Shown: positions 46,643 through 56,535 of the stretch, piece by piece | Numbering within the stretch: the stretch's first letter is position 1 | How the letters are laid out: every line of letters starts with the position of its first letter | Assembly: GCA_014653375.1 (NCBI GenBank) | Contig: JACWEP010000007.1 | Coordinates: 1 to 59,913, forward strand | DNA: 59,913 nt | Source of the DNA: Pelagibacterales bacterium SAG-MED48 | Lineage (GTDB): Bacteria > Pseudomonadota > Alphaproteobacteria > Pelagibacterales > Pelagibacteraceae | Direction: 5' to 3' | Made by a program: the position numbers and the translations under genes | The notes under the pieces: model-generated | Told to the model about the DNA's origin: nothing | Seen by the model: the letters and a program-made list of their open reading frames with translations, nothing else | Databases searched by the model: none

Positions 46643-47923
46643 ATGAAGTTTTTTGAAACTTCAAGACTTCATACATTTAAAAAATCTACCTATATAAGCT
46701 TAAGATGGATAGGTATAGTTGGGCAGTTAATTGCTGTTAATTTTGTATATTTTTTTTTGAATTTTAAATTTAATTGTTTTGCTTCAAATATGATAATATT
46801 TTTTGGAATTCTAAGTAATTTATATTTAATTTTTATTTATAAAAAAACTCAATTATCAGATAGATCAGCATTTATTTTTTTAGTTGTAGATATTTTTCAA
46901 TTAGGTGCTTTGCTTTATTTGACAGGGGGAGTTGCTAATCCTTTTGTAATTTTTATATTAATACCAAGTGTTTTTTCTTCTTCCAATTTGAGTTTTATAA
47001 CTAATTCTTTGCTTGTATTTTTGTCAACCGCTGTAATTATTTTTCTTACATTTTATTCAGTAGATTTACCAAGTCCTCTGAATGCTCATTTTCATGTTAG
47101 TCCATATTATTATTATGCTATTCCTGTATCTTTAATAATTGCTTTAATTTTTTTAAACTATTTTGCAATGATGTTTGGTACACAATCACGTTTAAGAAAA
47201 GAAGCATTGTCAAAAATGGAAGAAGTAATGGCAACAGAACATGAGCTTTTATCTTTAGGTGGTCAAGCTGCAGCTGCAGCACACTCTCTTGGAACACCTC
47301 TTTCAACAATTAAGATAATTACTCAAGATTTAATAAAACAATTTAAAGGACAAAAAGATATTGAAAAAGATATTGAGTTATTAGCAAGTCAAGTAGAAAG
47401 ATGTAATAAAATTTTAAAACGTTTAACTCTCAATCCTGTCGAAGAAGATGATTTTATTGATAAAGACTTAGCTATGAGAGATTATTTATCTGAAATTATT
47501 TCATCTTTTAAAGAGATTAGTAAAAAACAATTTATCTTCAATTATGATCAAGATTCAAATGTCAGAAAAATAACTAAATCTATAGAAATAGTTTATGGTT
47601 TAAGAAATTTTATTGGAAATGCTAATAAATTTTCAAAAAATACAGTCTACATAAACCTTAAGAGCGATAGCGAAATAACAGAAGTTATAATCGAAGATGA
47701 CGGAAATGGGTATCCAAGGGATGTTTTGTCAAAAATTGGAGAACCTTATTTGAGCACAAATTATCCTCAAGAAAAGTCACAAACAGGCTTAGGACTTGGC
47801 TTGTTTATAGGAAAGACTCTTTTAGAAAAAAATTTTGCATCAATTAATTGTAGAAATTCAAAAACAAGAAGTGGTGCTGAAGTTATTGTTAGATGGAATA
47901 ATAGAGATCTATTTAATATTTAA
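46643..47923 (+). CDS. regB: Redox-sensing histidine kinase RegB/PrrB
   Basis: Membrane sensor kinase of the RegBA (PrrBA) system that senses the quinone pool and redox state and controls respiration and energy genes through RegA. The 426-residue protein has six hydrophobic helices (1-180), the ubiquinone-sensing heptapeptide GGVANPF at 95-101, H-box [11 protein letters not shown] with phosphorylated His214, Cys254 in [12 protein letters not shown] at the position of the redox-active cysteine of RegB, and ATPase boxes DDGNGYP and [10 protein letters not shown]. The regA gene is not in the window. Two bp after gyrB, so likely co-transcribed with it. The stop interlocks with that of cobT (4 nt). 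Confidence 0.93.
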   Translation: MKFFETSRLHTFKKSTYISLRWIGIVGQLIAVNFVYFFLNFKFNCFASNMIIFFGILSNLYLIFIYKKTQLSDRSAFIFLVVDIFQLGALLYLTGGVANPFVIFILIPSVFSSSNLSFITNSLLVFLSTAVIIFLTFYSVDLPSPLNAHFHVSPYYYYAIPVSLIIALIFLNYFAMMFGTQSRLRKEALSKMEEVMATEHELLSLGGQAAAAAHSLGTPLSTIKIITQDLIKQFKGQKDIEKDIELLASQVERCNKILKRLTLNPVEEDDFIDKDLAMRDYLSEIISSFKEISKKQFIFNYDQDSNVRKITKSIEIVYGLRNFIGNANKFSKNTVYINLKSDSEITEVIIEDDGNGYPRDVLSKIGEPYLSTNYPQEKSQTGLGLGLFIGKTLLEKNFASINCRNSKTRSGAEVIVRWNNRDLFNI

Positions 47924-49719
47924 TGAAACTTTTTTTTTGTATCAAATAAAGAACTTAATTCTGATATCATCACATCACCCAATTCATTAACGTCAGTAAT
48001 TTTGATCGCTTTATCATAATATCTAGAAACATCATGACCAATTCCAATTGCTAAAACTTCTATTTCTGTTTTATTTTCAATAAACTTAACCATTTTTTTT
48101 AGGTGTTTTTCTAAAAAGTCCCCAGAATTTACAGAAAGAGTTGAGTCATCAACTGGTGCTCCATCAGATATAACCATTAATATTTTTCTTTCTTCTTTTC
48201 GTTTTTTTATTCTATTGTAAGCCCATGATATTGCCTCTCCATCAATATTTTCTTTAAGCAAACCTTCTTTTAGCATTAGGCCTAAATTATTTTTAGCTTG
48301 TCGCCAATGAGTATCTGCACCTTTATATATGATGTGTCTTAAATCATTTAATCTTCCAGGTGTTTTAGGTTTTGAGTTTTTATTCCAGTGTTCTCTACTT
48401 TGTCCACCTTTCCAGTTTTTTGTAGTAAAACCTAATATTTCAACCTTCACTGAACATCTCTCAAGAGTTCTAGATAATATATCAGCACAAATTGCTGCAA
48501 TTGTAATTGGCCTGCCTCTCATAGAGCCAGAGTTGTCAATAAGCAAAGTTACAATCGTATCTTTAAAATCTAAATCTTTTTCTTTTTTAAATGAAAGAGA
48601 ATTATATGGGTCCATTATAATTCTTGGTAATTTTGAACTATCAAGCAAGCCTTCTTCTAAATCAAATTCCCATGCTCTATTTTGCTTTGCTAGCAATTGC
48701 CTTTGAAGTTTATTTGCAAGTTTAGTGATTACATCCTGAAAACCAACTAATTGTTGATCTAAAGTTTTTCTAAGCTTTGTTGCCTCGTTGGCATTTTCTA
48801 AATTTTCAGCTTTAGTTATTTCATCAAATTGAGTTGTAAAAATTTTATAATCAAGATTAATATTATCAATATTTTTTTGAACGATTTGTTCTGAACTTTG
48901 TTCATCAGGCTCATCATCTGAAAGTTGTTCATCTAAGTTAAATTCATCAACATTGTAATCTGCATCTAAAGTAGCTTGAGTTTCTTGATCATTATTTTCT
49001 TCTTTATTATCCTCCTTGTCTTTGTTTTGATCATCATTTGAAGGATTATCTTGTCCTTGGTCTTGATTTTCTTCTCTCTTTTCATCATCTTCATCACTCT
49101 GAAATATATCCATTTCTTCTAAAATTTTTGAAAATCTTGAACTGTAATTATTTTGATCTTCCATGTTTTCCTGCAAAAATTTTTTATGTTTTTCTATCGA
49201 TTGCTCAAAGTCTTTTTCCCAGAAATTTAGCATTCTAGAAGTTAAAGGACTTAGTTTTATTTGATGAAAATTTTTAAGCATATAAAGCTCAAAAGCCTCT
49301 GCTACTGGCACATCTTCTTTAGTTTTTAATTGGTCTTTTCTTTTACGATTGATTATCTGAACATAATTTTCATTAAAATTTTTTTCTATTCCTTTAAGCA
49401 TTTTTCCACCTAATACTTCGTATCTAATTTTTTCAGCTATATTATAAAGTGATCTTGACGAACTATTAGAGGGTAAATTTTTTCTATAAATAGTTTCATT
49501 AGAAAATTTTTTTTTTAACGCGGCCGAATCTGTTTCAGCTCTCAGTCTCATAAAATCACTTGGATTATTTAGATCTTCAATTTCAATTTGATTTATTTCT
49601 TTTTGTTTTTTTTTATCAGATGATTTGCTATTTAGCTCGAAATCATCAGAAATTACTTTTGCTGTAGATGTTAAAGCAAGTTTAAATTTTTCTTTTAAGG
49701 TAGTTTCTTTGTTGCTCAT
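47920..49719 (-). CDS. cobT: CobT-type VWA protein (cobaltochelatase subunit family)
   Basis: A 599-residue protein with a C-terminal von Willebrand A domain whose MIDAS motif is DNSGSM (about residue 393) followed by [10 protein letters not shown] long acidic Glu/Asp/Asn/Gln-rich stretch lies between residues 215 and 280, as in CobT. In cobalt chelatase CobNST, CobS and CobT form the AAA+/VWA chaperone that drives CobN. cobN and other B12-synthesis genes are absent from this window, so another client is possible. Its start abuts the cobS stop. Confidence 0.9.
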   Translation of the reverse strand: MSNKETTLKEKFKLALTSTAKVISDDFELNSKSSDKKKQKEINQIEIEDLNNPSDFMRLRAETDSAALKKKFSNETIYRKNLPSNSSSRSLYNIAEKIRYEVLGGKMLKGIEKNFNENYVQIINRKRKDQLKTKEDVPVAEAFELYMLKNFHQIKLSPLTSRMLNFWEKDFEQSIEKHKKFLQENMEDQNNYSSRFSKILEEMDIFQSDEDDEKREENQDQGQDNPSNDDQNKDKEDNKEENNDQETQATLDADYNVDEFNLDEQLSDDEPDEQSSEQIVQKNIDNINLDYKIFTTQFDEITKAENLENANEATKLRKTLDQQLVGFQDVITKLANKLQRQLLAKQNRAWEFDLEEGLLDSSKLPRIIMDPYNSLSFKKEKDLDFKDTIVTLLIDNSGSMRGRPITIAAICADILSRTLERCSVKVEILGFTTKNWKGGQSREHWNKNSKPKTPGRLNDLRHIIYKGADTHWRQAKNNLGLMLKEGLLKENIDGEAISWAYNRIKKRKEERKILMVISDGAPVDDSTLSVNSGDFLEKHLKKMVKFIENKTEIEVLAIGIGHDVSRYYDKAIKITDVNELGDVMISELSSLFDTKKKFH

Positions 49720-50694
49720 TTAGATTTGAATATTTACCAATGACTCTGGCAATTCTTCACCAAAACATCTTTGATAATATTCTGCGATAGTATTTTTTTC
49801 AATATCATCACATTTATTTAGAAAGGTTACTCTAAAGGCATAACCAGTATCTTTAAAAATTTCTGAATTTTCTGCCCAGTGCATAACAGTTCTTGGACTC
49901 ATCACGGTTGAAATATCGCCAGCAATAAATCCCTTTCGCGTTAGCGAGGCAACTTTAATCATATTAGCAACCTTTTCCTTACCTTTAGCATTATTAAGAT
50001 TTTTGTTTTTAGCTAAAACGATATCTAGTTCTCTTTCAAGACCAAGATAGTTGAGTGTAGTTACAATGTTCCATCTATCCATTTGTCCTTGATTTATTTG
50101 TTGAGTTCCATGATAAAGACCAGTTGTATCACCAAGTCCTACGGTATTAGATGTAGCAAATAATCTAAAAAATTTATTTTGTTTAATTACTTTGTTTTTA
50201 TCAAGTAGTGTGAAATTACCTTCAGCTTCCAAAACCCTTTGAATTACAAACATCACATCTGGTCTACCCGCATCATATTCATCAAATACTAACGCTACAG
50301 GGTTTTGTATAGACCACGGTAGTATTCCCTCATTAAATTGAGTGACTTGCTTGCCTTCTTTTAAGACAATCGCATCTTTTCCAATCAAATCTATTCTGCT
50401 CACATGACTATCAAGATTAACACGAATACATGGCCAGTTTAATCTTGCTGCAATTTGCTCTATATGAGTAGATTTTCCAGTACCATGATAACCCTGAACT
50501 AAAACTCTTTTATTAAATGCAAAACCAGAAATTATTGCAAGTGTAGTGTCTCTATCAAATTTATAGCTTTTATCAATTTCTGGAACATATTCATTTTTTT
50601 TTGAAAATGCTTCTACTTCCATTTCAGAATCTATTCCAAAAGTTTGTTTTAATGAAACTTTGATATCAGGTTGTATATTAAGATTTGGTGTCAA
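49720..50694 (-). CDS. cobS: CobS-type AAA+ ATPase
   Basis: A 324-residue MoxR-like AAA+ ATPase, the CobS subunit of aerobic cobaltochelatase by family. Walker A is GYHGTGKST (about residue 68), Walker [15 protein letters not shown] and sensor 1 region LFATSNTVG. With CobT it forms a ring complex. It overlaps the J-domain gene upstream by 17 nt and touches cobT downstream, making a three-gene unit. Confidence 0.93.
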   Translation of the reverse strand: MTPNLNIQPDIKVSLKQTFGIDSEMEVEAFSKKNEYVPEIDKSYKFDRDTTLAIISGFAFNKRVLVQGYHGTGKSTHIEQIAARLNWPCIRVNLDSHVSRIDLIGKDAIVLKEGKQVTQFNEGILPWSIQNPVALVFDEYDAGRPDVMFVIQRVLEAEGNFTLLDKNKVIKQNKFFRLFATSNTVGLGDTTGLYHGTQQINQGQMDRWNIVTTLNYLGLERELDIVLAKNKNLNNAKGKEKVANMIKVASLTRKGFIAGDISTVMSPRTVMHWAENSEIFKDTGYAFRVTFLNKCDDIEKNTIAEYYQRCFGEELPESLVNIQI

Positions 50695-51211
50695 TTTTAT
50701 CTCTATATGTATTTTTAAGTTGTGTGTAAGCTAATGTAATTAATTTTAGTTTTTCTTCGAATTTTTTATTTCCTGCATTTATATCTGGGTGAAATTTTTT
50801 GACAAGTAATTTGAACTTATCCTGAATATTCTTCCATTTTAAACCTACTGAAATGCCCAATATACCGAAGGCTTTAATATCTTTATGATTAAATTTAAAT
50901 TGACGCATATGATCAAATTCTCCATTGATCTTATCTTTATCTAATTCATCTCTTAGGGTGTTATTCCATAGAACTTTAAAAAAATTATCTGAAGAACTAA
51001 AGCTTTGAGTGGGTTTATGCCAAATCATATCAGATTTTAAAAAATCCATAACCTGATCATCATTCATTCCAGAAAAGTAGTTCCAATTTTTATTAAATTC
51101 TTTTACGTGATCTAAACATAGCATTCTATATTTTTTGCTATTATCCTTTTCAACTGGTGCTTTATAATCACCAATTTTATTACAATTATTCCAGTCGCAA
51201 ATATTTTTCAT
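50678..51211 (-). CDS. J-domain (DnaJ-like) protein upstream of cobS
   Basis: A 177-residue protein with a C-terminal J domain: HPD motif in [13 protein letters not shown] (about residue 140) and helix [18 protein letters not shown]. The N-terminal part begins [16 protein letters not shown] and has a cysteine-poor, conserved-looking region. J proteins recruit and stimulate DnaK. The order J-domain protein, cobS, cobT is shared by many Alphaproteobacteria, which suggests the three act together on one client. It lies 17 bp from divergent bolA. Confidence 0.87.
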   Translation of the reverse strand: MKNICDWNNCNKIGDYKAPVEKDNSKKYRMLCLDHVKEFNKNWNYFSGMNDDQVMDFLKSDMIWHKPTQSFSSSDNFFKVLWNNTLRDELDKDKINGEFDHMRQFKFNHKDIKAFGILGISVGLKWKNIQDKFKLLVKKFHPDINAGNKKFEEKLKLITLAYTQLKNTYRDKIDTKS

Positions 51212-51228
51212 GATATATAATAATATTT
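51212..51228. promoter_or_regulatory. 17-bp divergent promoter between the J-domain gene and bolA
   Basis: The gap is all A/T but one base. TATAAT at 51216-51221 lies 7 nt before the bolA ATG, and TATTAT/TATATA elements read the other way toward the J-domain ATG. RNA started from these would have no leader. Inferred from spacing only. Confidence 0.4.
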
Positions 51229-51489
51229 ATGGATATAAATGAGTTAATTGCAATTGTAAAAAAAAAACTTCAAGATCAAATTAAAATTGAAAGCATAAAT
51301 ATAGAGGATAAGTCTTTTCTTCACAAAAATCATGCCGGTAATCAAAAGGATAAATTTCATTTAAAGATTAACCTAAATTCAATTGAATTAAAAAAAATGA
51401 ATAAGATAGATAGTAATAAAAAAATTTATAAAATTTTAGATAAAGAATTAAAAGAGTTTATTCACTCAATTCAAATTTTAATTAGTTAG
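51229..51489 (+). CDS. bolA: BolA-family protein
   Basis: An 86-residue BolA-like protein, which with a monothiol glutaredoxin binds [2Fe-2S] clusters and takes part in iron-sulfur trafficking or regulation. Matching features are an I-E-D-K-S-F-L-H-KNHAGN segment (about 23-38) and the C-terminal HSIQILIS helix/strand. Short Lys-rich form typical of this genome. No glutaredoxin in the window. The 3' end overlaps the convergent aroB by 12 nt. Confidence 0.85.
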   Translation: MDINELIAIVKKKLQDQIKIESINIEDKSFLHKNHAGNQKDKFHLKINLNSIELKKMNKIDSNKKIYKILDKELKEFIHSIQILIS

Positions 51490-52584
51490 CTCATTTTTTA
51501 AAAATATAGCTAAAGCTTTTTTGCTATATTCTTTATTTATAATTGGAGACCCAATTTTTTTTAACAAAACTAAACTAATTTTATCTGAATGATTTTTCTT
51601 ATCTTTAAGCATAAATGATAGAATTTTATTTAAATCTCTTAAATTAAAAAATTTATTTATTTTTGAAGGTAAACCTAATTTTGTAATATGATTAATAATT
51701 GAATTATGCTCTGTTTTCTTTAGTAACTTATGCTTTAAACTGAAATTTAATGCAGTTTTCATTCCAAGAATTACAGCTTCACCATGATTTAGTTTCTTTG
51801 AGTAGCCTAAAGTAGCTTCATATGCATGAGCAAAAGTATGACCAAAATTTAAAGTTTTTCTCAATCCTTTTTCTTTTTCATCTTTCTCGACCACATCTTT
51901 TTTAATCTTGCAACTTTCATGGATTGTTTTTTCTATAAATGGAGAAGATAGGTTAAAAATATTATCACTATTTTTATTCAAAAAATTATAAAAACTTTTA
52001 TTAGCAATTAAGGAATGTTTCAAAATTTCTCCATAACCACATATTATTTCTCTTTTGGGAAGTGTTTCTAAAAATTGAATGTCAGAAATAACTAAATTTG
52101 GTTGGTAGAAACTTCCAATTAAGTTTTTTCCATATTTAGTGTTTACCCCAGTTTTCCCTCCAATAGACGAATCAACTTGTGACAAAAGTGTTGTTGGAAC
52201 ATTAATAAATTTTAAACCTCTTTTAAATAGACTGGCTGCAAAACCACTAATATCTCCAGTTATTCCTCCACCAATTGAAATCAAACAATCATCTCTAGAA
52301 AAGTTTTTTTTTAAAAGAATATCTAAAATTTTGCTAACACTATTTTGATTTTTATTAATTTCACTTGCATTAAAAAAATGAACGTAAAGATTTGTTTTGT
52401 TTAATGATTTTTTTATTTTGGAAATAATTTTTTTTGAAATATTTTTATCTATAACAAGTAGGCATTTTTTAAAATTAATGGAATTATTCTTGGTAATTTT
52501 TGATATATTTGAAACTAAATTAGATCCAATAATAATTGAGTATTTTTGAGTTTTTGTACTTATCTTTAATTTAATGGGTTTCAT
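51478..52584 (-). CDS. aroB: 3-dehydroquinate synthase
   Basis: Second shikimate-pathway step: DAHP to 3-dehydroquinate, using NAD and a metal. The 368-residue protein shows GGGITGDISGFAASLFKRG (NAD-binding glycine-rich helix), NVPTTLLSQVDSSIGGKTGVN (substrate loop) and the metal-ligand helix HGEAVILGMKTA. It overlaps aroK by 14 nt, forming the classical aroKB pair. Confidence 0.96.
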   Translation of the reverse strand: MKPIKLKISTKTQKYSIIIGSNLVSNISKITKNNSINFKKCLLVIDKNISKKIISKIKKSLNKTNLYVHFFNASEINKNQNSVSKILDILLKKNFSRDDCLISIGGGITGDISGFAASLFKRGLKFINVPTTLLSQVDSSIGGKTGVNTKYGKNLIGSFYQPNLVISDIQFLETLPKREIICGYGEILKHSLIANKSFYNFLNKNSDNIFNLSSPFIEKTIHESCKIKKDVVEKDEKEKGLRKTLNFGHTFAHAYEATLGYSKKLNHGEAVILGMKTALNFSLKHKLLKKTEHNSIINHITKLGLPSKINKFFNLRDLNKILSFMLKDKKNHSDKISLVLLKKIGSPIINKEYSKKALAIFLKNELTN

Positions 52585-53083
52585 AAATTTTTAAAATTTC
52601 TTTAACAATTTCATTTTTAGTTAAATTATCACATTCAATTTTATATAAAGCTTTAGAATAAATGTTAGAGCGTTTTTTAATTAAATCAATTATTTCATTT
52701 TCTGAAGAATTGAAAGCTAAAGGTCTTTTTTTGCTATTTTTAATTCTATTTAACAATATGTCATCGCTCCAATTTAACCAAAAAGATATATGATTTTTTA
52801 TGACTTCTTTTCTTATCTCTTTGTTTGAAAAAGCACCACCACCAAGTGATATCACGGTGGAGATTGATTTAAGTTTTTTTAATGTAGTTTTTTCTTCAAA
52901 TTTTCTAAAATAATTTTCACTTTTAGTTTCAAATATTTTTTTAATTGATAGTCCTAGTTCGTTCTCAATTACATTGTCAATATCTATAAAATTTAATTGC
53001 AATTTTTTTGCAATCAATGAGCCTATAGAGCTCTTTCCTGATCCCATCATTCCTAAAAAAACAAGATTTTTTTTTGATTTCAT
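52571..53083 (-). CDS. aroK: Shikimate kinase
   Basis: Phosphorylates shikimate at the 3-hydroxyl. The 170-residue NMP-kinase-fold protein has Walker A GMMGSGKSSIG (residues 11-21), shikimate-binding IDIDNVIE, GGGAF, and the lid region NSKKRPLAF. First gene of the aroK-aroB unit, divergent from the small membrane-protein gene by 57 bp. Confidence 0.95.
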   Translation of the reverse strand: MKSKKNLVFLGMMGSGKSSIGSLIAKKLQLNFIDIDNVIENELGLSIKKIFETKSENYFRKFEEKTTLKKLKSISTVISLGGGAFSNKEIRKEVIKNHISFWLNWSDDILLNRIKNSKKRPLAFNSSENEIIDLIKKRSNIYSKALYKIECDNLTKNEIVKEILKIYETH

Positions 53084-53140
53084 AAGTTTCTTTATTGAAA
53101 AAACACAAATATGTCTTAATTTGAAATTAACTAAAGTTAT

Positions 53141-53323
53141 ATGGAATTTAATAAAAATACAAGTTCAGGCCAAACTAATGTAATTGGATTAGTAATTAAA
53201 TCTATTCTTGGATTAATAGTTATTCTGGGTCTTGTTTTTTTTCTAAATACAATTGATTTTCCTTCACCCAAAAAAGAAATAGAAAAAATTATCCCAAATG
53301 AGAATTTTAAAATTGTTAAATAA
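53141..53323 (+). CDS. Small single-helix membrane protein of unknown function
   Basis: A 60-residue protein with a polar N-terminus (MEFNKNTSSGQTN), one membrane helix (about residues 14-36) and a Lys/Glu-rich tail with PSPKK. No family is recognised. It overlaps the next gene by 26 nt in a different frame, so the two are translationally linked, and it may help place or regulate that exported protein. Confidence 0.65.
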   Translation: MEFNKNTSSGQTNVIGLVIKSILGLIVILGLVFFLNTIDFPSPKKEIEKIIPNENFKIVK

Positions 53324-55064
53324 GAAATATTTTTCAATTATAATTATCTTTTTGCTTTCATCTGTTAATGTGATTGCTGAGGACCAACCAATAGACATTT
53401 GGAATATTGACAAGAAAATAATAGAGACTACGTCAGAAGCTATTTCATCAAATGAAATAATAGTAGGGGTCACAACTGAGAGTAATATTTACAATATGCA
53501 AGCGGATAAAAAAAAAAGTTCAATAAAACTTGATCAAGAACTTGCATCAAAAGAAATTAAAATTGTAGGATTATATGATCCTGCAGATTATGGATTAAGT
53601 ATGGATATGTGGTCAAATTCAGATGGCCTAATATTAAAAAAACTTTTTAAAAATATAGATAACTTTGATCTTTCAGGCGATGCATCCGAAATTCTTAATA
53701 TTGCATTACTAACTAATACTTATTATCCAAACAAAAATATTACAGAAGAGGAATTTTTAAAATTTAAATCAAGCTGGATGATTAAGGAATCTAATCTTGA
53801 ATTAATAGAACAATTTCTTATTAAGAATCAGGCTACTAATCTGCATCCTGAGTTGATGAAATACGTTGTGGATCAATATTTATCTCAATCGGATGTAAAG
53901 AAATCATGTGAAATTTTTTCAAAAATTAAAGAACCCTTGGAAAATGAATACTTAATTAAATTTAATTTATATTGTTTAATTAATTATGGAAAAAATGAAG
54001 AAGCTCAACTTATTTTAGATTTACAAAAAGAATTAGGTTTTAAAGATGATTATTTTGAAAATAAAATCAATTATTTATTTGGGTATGTGGATGAAGCTAA
54101 TAAAGATATATCAGAAAGCTCTATTTTAGATTTTCACTTAGCTCACAGAACAAATCCTGAATTTGAATTTGAACCAAAAAAAGAGACACCTAAATTAATT
54201 TGGAAATATTTATCAGCTTCTAATTTGTTATTTAATATTCAAGATATTGAAATTACTGATATAGATAAAATTTCAACGATTGAAAAAGCCACACATGATA
54301 AGAATTATTCAGAAAAAGAATTATTTGATTTTTATAAGAAATTTCAATTTACCATAAATCAATTATTGAATGCCAAACAATCTTATAAATCTTTAGTTTC
54401 AATTGAGGGAAAAGCTTTGATTTATCAAAGGGTACTTTTGGCAGAAGAGCCAAAACTAAAAATTGAATTGATTAAAATTTTAAAAGATATTTTTGAGTCA
54501 GAAGGTATTGGCAATGCTTTTGATGTAGAATTAAAAAATTTTTTAAAACAGATAAATATAGAAGATGTGCCATCGAATTTTACAACTTTTTATAATGAAC
54601 ATAAAAATGATAAAGAAATTATTAATAAAAAAATTAAATATAATAATAAAATATTACATCAATCTAAATTAGTAAATTATTTCAATGGTGATTACGCCAA
54701 ATCTAAAATTGAAGAAGATCTTAATAAATATTTGAAAAAAATTAAAAAAAATAAAAAGTATTTTTTATCAAAAAAAGACGTAATTTTTCTTGAAGCATTA
54801 AAATCAGATGGAATTCAAATTTCAAAAAAATACGATGATCTTTATAAAGTTAATCAATCTGAAATGCCAGCAGATATTCAGGCTATGATTGATAACAAGG
54901 AAATAGGAGCAGCATTATTGAGAGTTATTGAAGTCATAGGCCCAGAAAGAATTGAAGATATTGATGAAGATACAGTCTATTTTATAATTAATACATTGAA
55001 TCAGCTAAATGTAGATTCTATTAGAAATAAACTTCTACTAAAAGTTCTTCCTTTAAAAGTTTAG
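53298..55064 (+). CDS. Exported protein of unknown function
   Basis: A 588-residue protein that I do not assign to a family. It has a signal peptide (about residues 1-27; hydrophobic IIIIFLLSSVNVIAED). The mature part is rich in Lys, Glu and Ile with a helical pattern, without cysteine-rich or enzyme motifs, and looks like a helical repeat (solenoid-like) protein. Recognisable landmarks are LYDPADYGLSMDMWSNSDGL near residue 95 and DIQAMIDNKEIGAALLRVIEVIGPERIEDID near the end. It is expected in the periplasm or outer-membrane-facing space. It lies between a small membrane protein and def. The long unbroken frame makes it a real gene. Confidence 0.8.
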   Translation: MRILKLLNKKYFSIIIIFLLSSVNVIAEDQPIDIWNIDKKIIETTSEAISSNEIIVGVTTESNIYNMQADKKKSSIKLDQELASKEIKIVGLYDPADYGLSMDMWSNSDGLILKKLFKNIDNFDLSGDASEILNIALLTNTYYPNKNITEEEFLKFKSSWMIKESNLELIEQFLIKNQATNLHPELMKYVVDQYLSQSDVKKSCEIFSKIKEPLENEYLIKFNLYCLINYGKNEEAQLILDLQKELGFKDDYFENKINYLFGYVDEANKDISESSILDFHLAHRTNPEFEFEPKKETPKLIWKYLSASNLLFNIQDIEITDIDKISTIEKATHDKNYSEKELFDFYKKFQFTINQLLNAKQSYKSLVSIEGKALIYQRVLLAEEPKLKIELIKILKDIFESEGIGNAFDVELKNFLKQINIEDVPSNFTTFYNEHKNDKEIINKKIKYNNKILHQSKLVNYFNGDYAKSKIEEDLNKYLKKIKKNKKYFLSKKDVIFLEALKSDGIQISKKYDDLYKVNQSEMPADIQAMIDNKEIGAALLRVIEVIGPERIEDIDEDTVYFIINTLNQLNVDSIRNKLLLKVLPLKV

Positions 55065-55089
55065 AAATTATAATAAAATAATTAACTCA

Positions 55090-55608
55090 ATGACTGTTAA
55101 AACAATTATAACCGAACCTAATAAATTGCTTAGACAAGTATCTAAATCTGTTGATCATGTTGGTAAAGACGAGCAAAAATTAATGGATGATATGCTAGAC
55201 ACTATGTATGACGCAAATGGTATTGGTCTTGCAGCAATACAAATAGGAATTCCAAAAAGAATTATAGTAATGGATATTAGTAAAAAAGAAGGGGAAAAAG
55301 AACCAAGGTATTTTGTGAATCCTGTAATTAAAAATAAAGACCCATCAAAAGCCACATACGAAGAAGGATGTTTGTCAGTCCCTAATCAATTTGCTGAAAT
55401 TGATAGACCTAGTAAATGTGACGTAGAGTATTTAGATTATAATGGAGAAAAGCAATTATTAAAAGCAGATGGTTTACTTGCAACTTGTATACAACATGAA
55501 ATGGATCATTTAGAAGGAATACTTTTTATTGACTACCTTTCAAAATTAAAAAAATCGATGATAATTAAAAAATTATCAAAATTAAAATCAAATACAGCAA
55601 TTCTTTAA
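55090..55608 (+). CDS. def: Peptide deformylase
   Basis: Removes the N-formyl group from new proteins using Fe2+. The 172-residue protein has all three motifs: GIGLAAIQIG, EEGCLSVP (metal Cys) and QHEMDHLEG (metal His pair with catalytic Glu). fmt follows after 3 bp, so the formylation/deformylation pair is co-expressed. Confidence 0.97.
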   Translation: MTVKTIITEPNKLLRQVSKSVDHVGKDEQKLMDDMLDTMYDANGIGLAAIQIGIPKRIIVMDISKKEGEKEPRYFVNPVIKNKDPSKATYEEGCLSVPNQFAEIDRPSKCDVEYLDYNGEKQLLKADGLLATCIQHEMDHLEGILFIDYLSKLKKSMIIKKLSKLKSNTAIL

Positions 55609-55611
55609 TTA

Positions 55612-56535
55612 ATGCCAAAAAAGATTGTCTTTATGGGTACACCAATGTTTGCTGTCCCAATTTTAAAATCTTTATATCAAAATGGTTATCCTATTTCAGA
55701 TGTGTATACACAGCCACCACAAAAATCTCAAAGAGGTCAGCGAATTAATAAATCACCCATACAAGGTATTGCTGAAACTTTAAATTTAGAATTTAGAACT
55801 CCAAAATTTTTAAAAAATAATAATGAAGAATTTGAATATTTTAAAAGTATAAATGCAGATCTTGCAGTAGTCGTTGCTTATGGACAAATTATTCCAAAAG
55901 AATTTTTAAACTTAACTAAAAAAGGTTTCATTAATATTCATGCTTCCATACTTCCGTCTTGGAGAGGAGCAGCACCAATACAGCGATCCATAATGAATCT
56001 TGATAAAGAAACGGGCATAACTATTATGAGAATAGCTGAGCAATTAGATACAGGCCCGATATGTAACACTTATAAAATAAATTTAGAAAATAATTTAAAT
56101 GCACAAGATATTTCCGAACAACTTTCTTCATTAGCAGCTGAAAAAATATTAGATAATATTGATAACATATTAGATGACAAAGCAAAATTTATTGAACAAA
56201 ATCATGAACAGGCAACTTATGCTTCAAAAATACAAAAACTAGAAGGTAAGATTGACTGGGATGAAAATGCTTTAAACATTATTGGTAAAATAAATGGTTT
56301 GTACCCAGTGCCTGGTGCTTTTTTTGTTTTTAAAGGTGAAAGATATAAAATATTAAAAGCAGACATTGGTAATGGAATTGGAAACCCAGGTGAAGTTGTC
56401 TCTGATTATTTAGAAGTTGCCTGTGGAAATAGACAATCCATTAAAATTAAAGAAATACAAAGACAAGGAAAAAAGCCCCAAAACATTGGTGAATTTATGC
56501 TTGGTTCACAGATCAAAAAAGGTTCATTAATTTAA
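55612..56535 (+). CDS. fmt: Methionyl-tRNA formyltransferase
   Basis: Formylates initiator Met-tRNA from 10-formyl-THF. The 307-residue protein begins MPKKIVFMGTPMFAVPIL and carries the catalytic INIHASILPSWRGAAPIQRSI segment, followed by the C-terminal OB-like domain (GKINGLYPVPGAFFVF). truA starts directly after the stop (0 bp). Confidence 0.96.
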   Translation: MPKKIVFMGTPMFAVPILKSLYQNGYPISDVYTQPPQKSQRGQRINKSPIQGIAETLNLEFRTPKFLKNNNEEFEYFKSINADLAVVVAYGQIIPKEFLNLTKKGFINIHASILPSWRGAAPIQRSIMNLDKETGITIMRIAEQLDTGPICNTYKINLENNLNAQDISEQLSSLAAEKILDNIDNILDDKAKFIEQNHEQATYASKIQKLEGKIDWDENALNIIGKINGLYPVPGAFFVFKGERYKILKADIGNGIGNPGEVVSDYLEVACGNRQSIKIKEIQRQGKKPQNIGEFMLGSQIKKGSLI

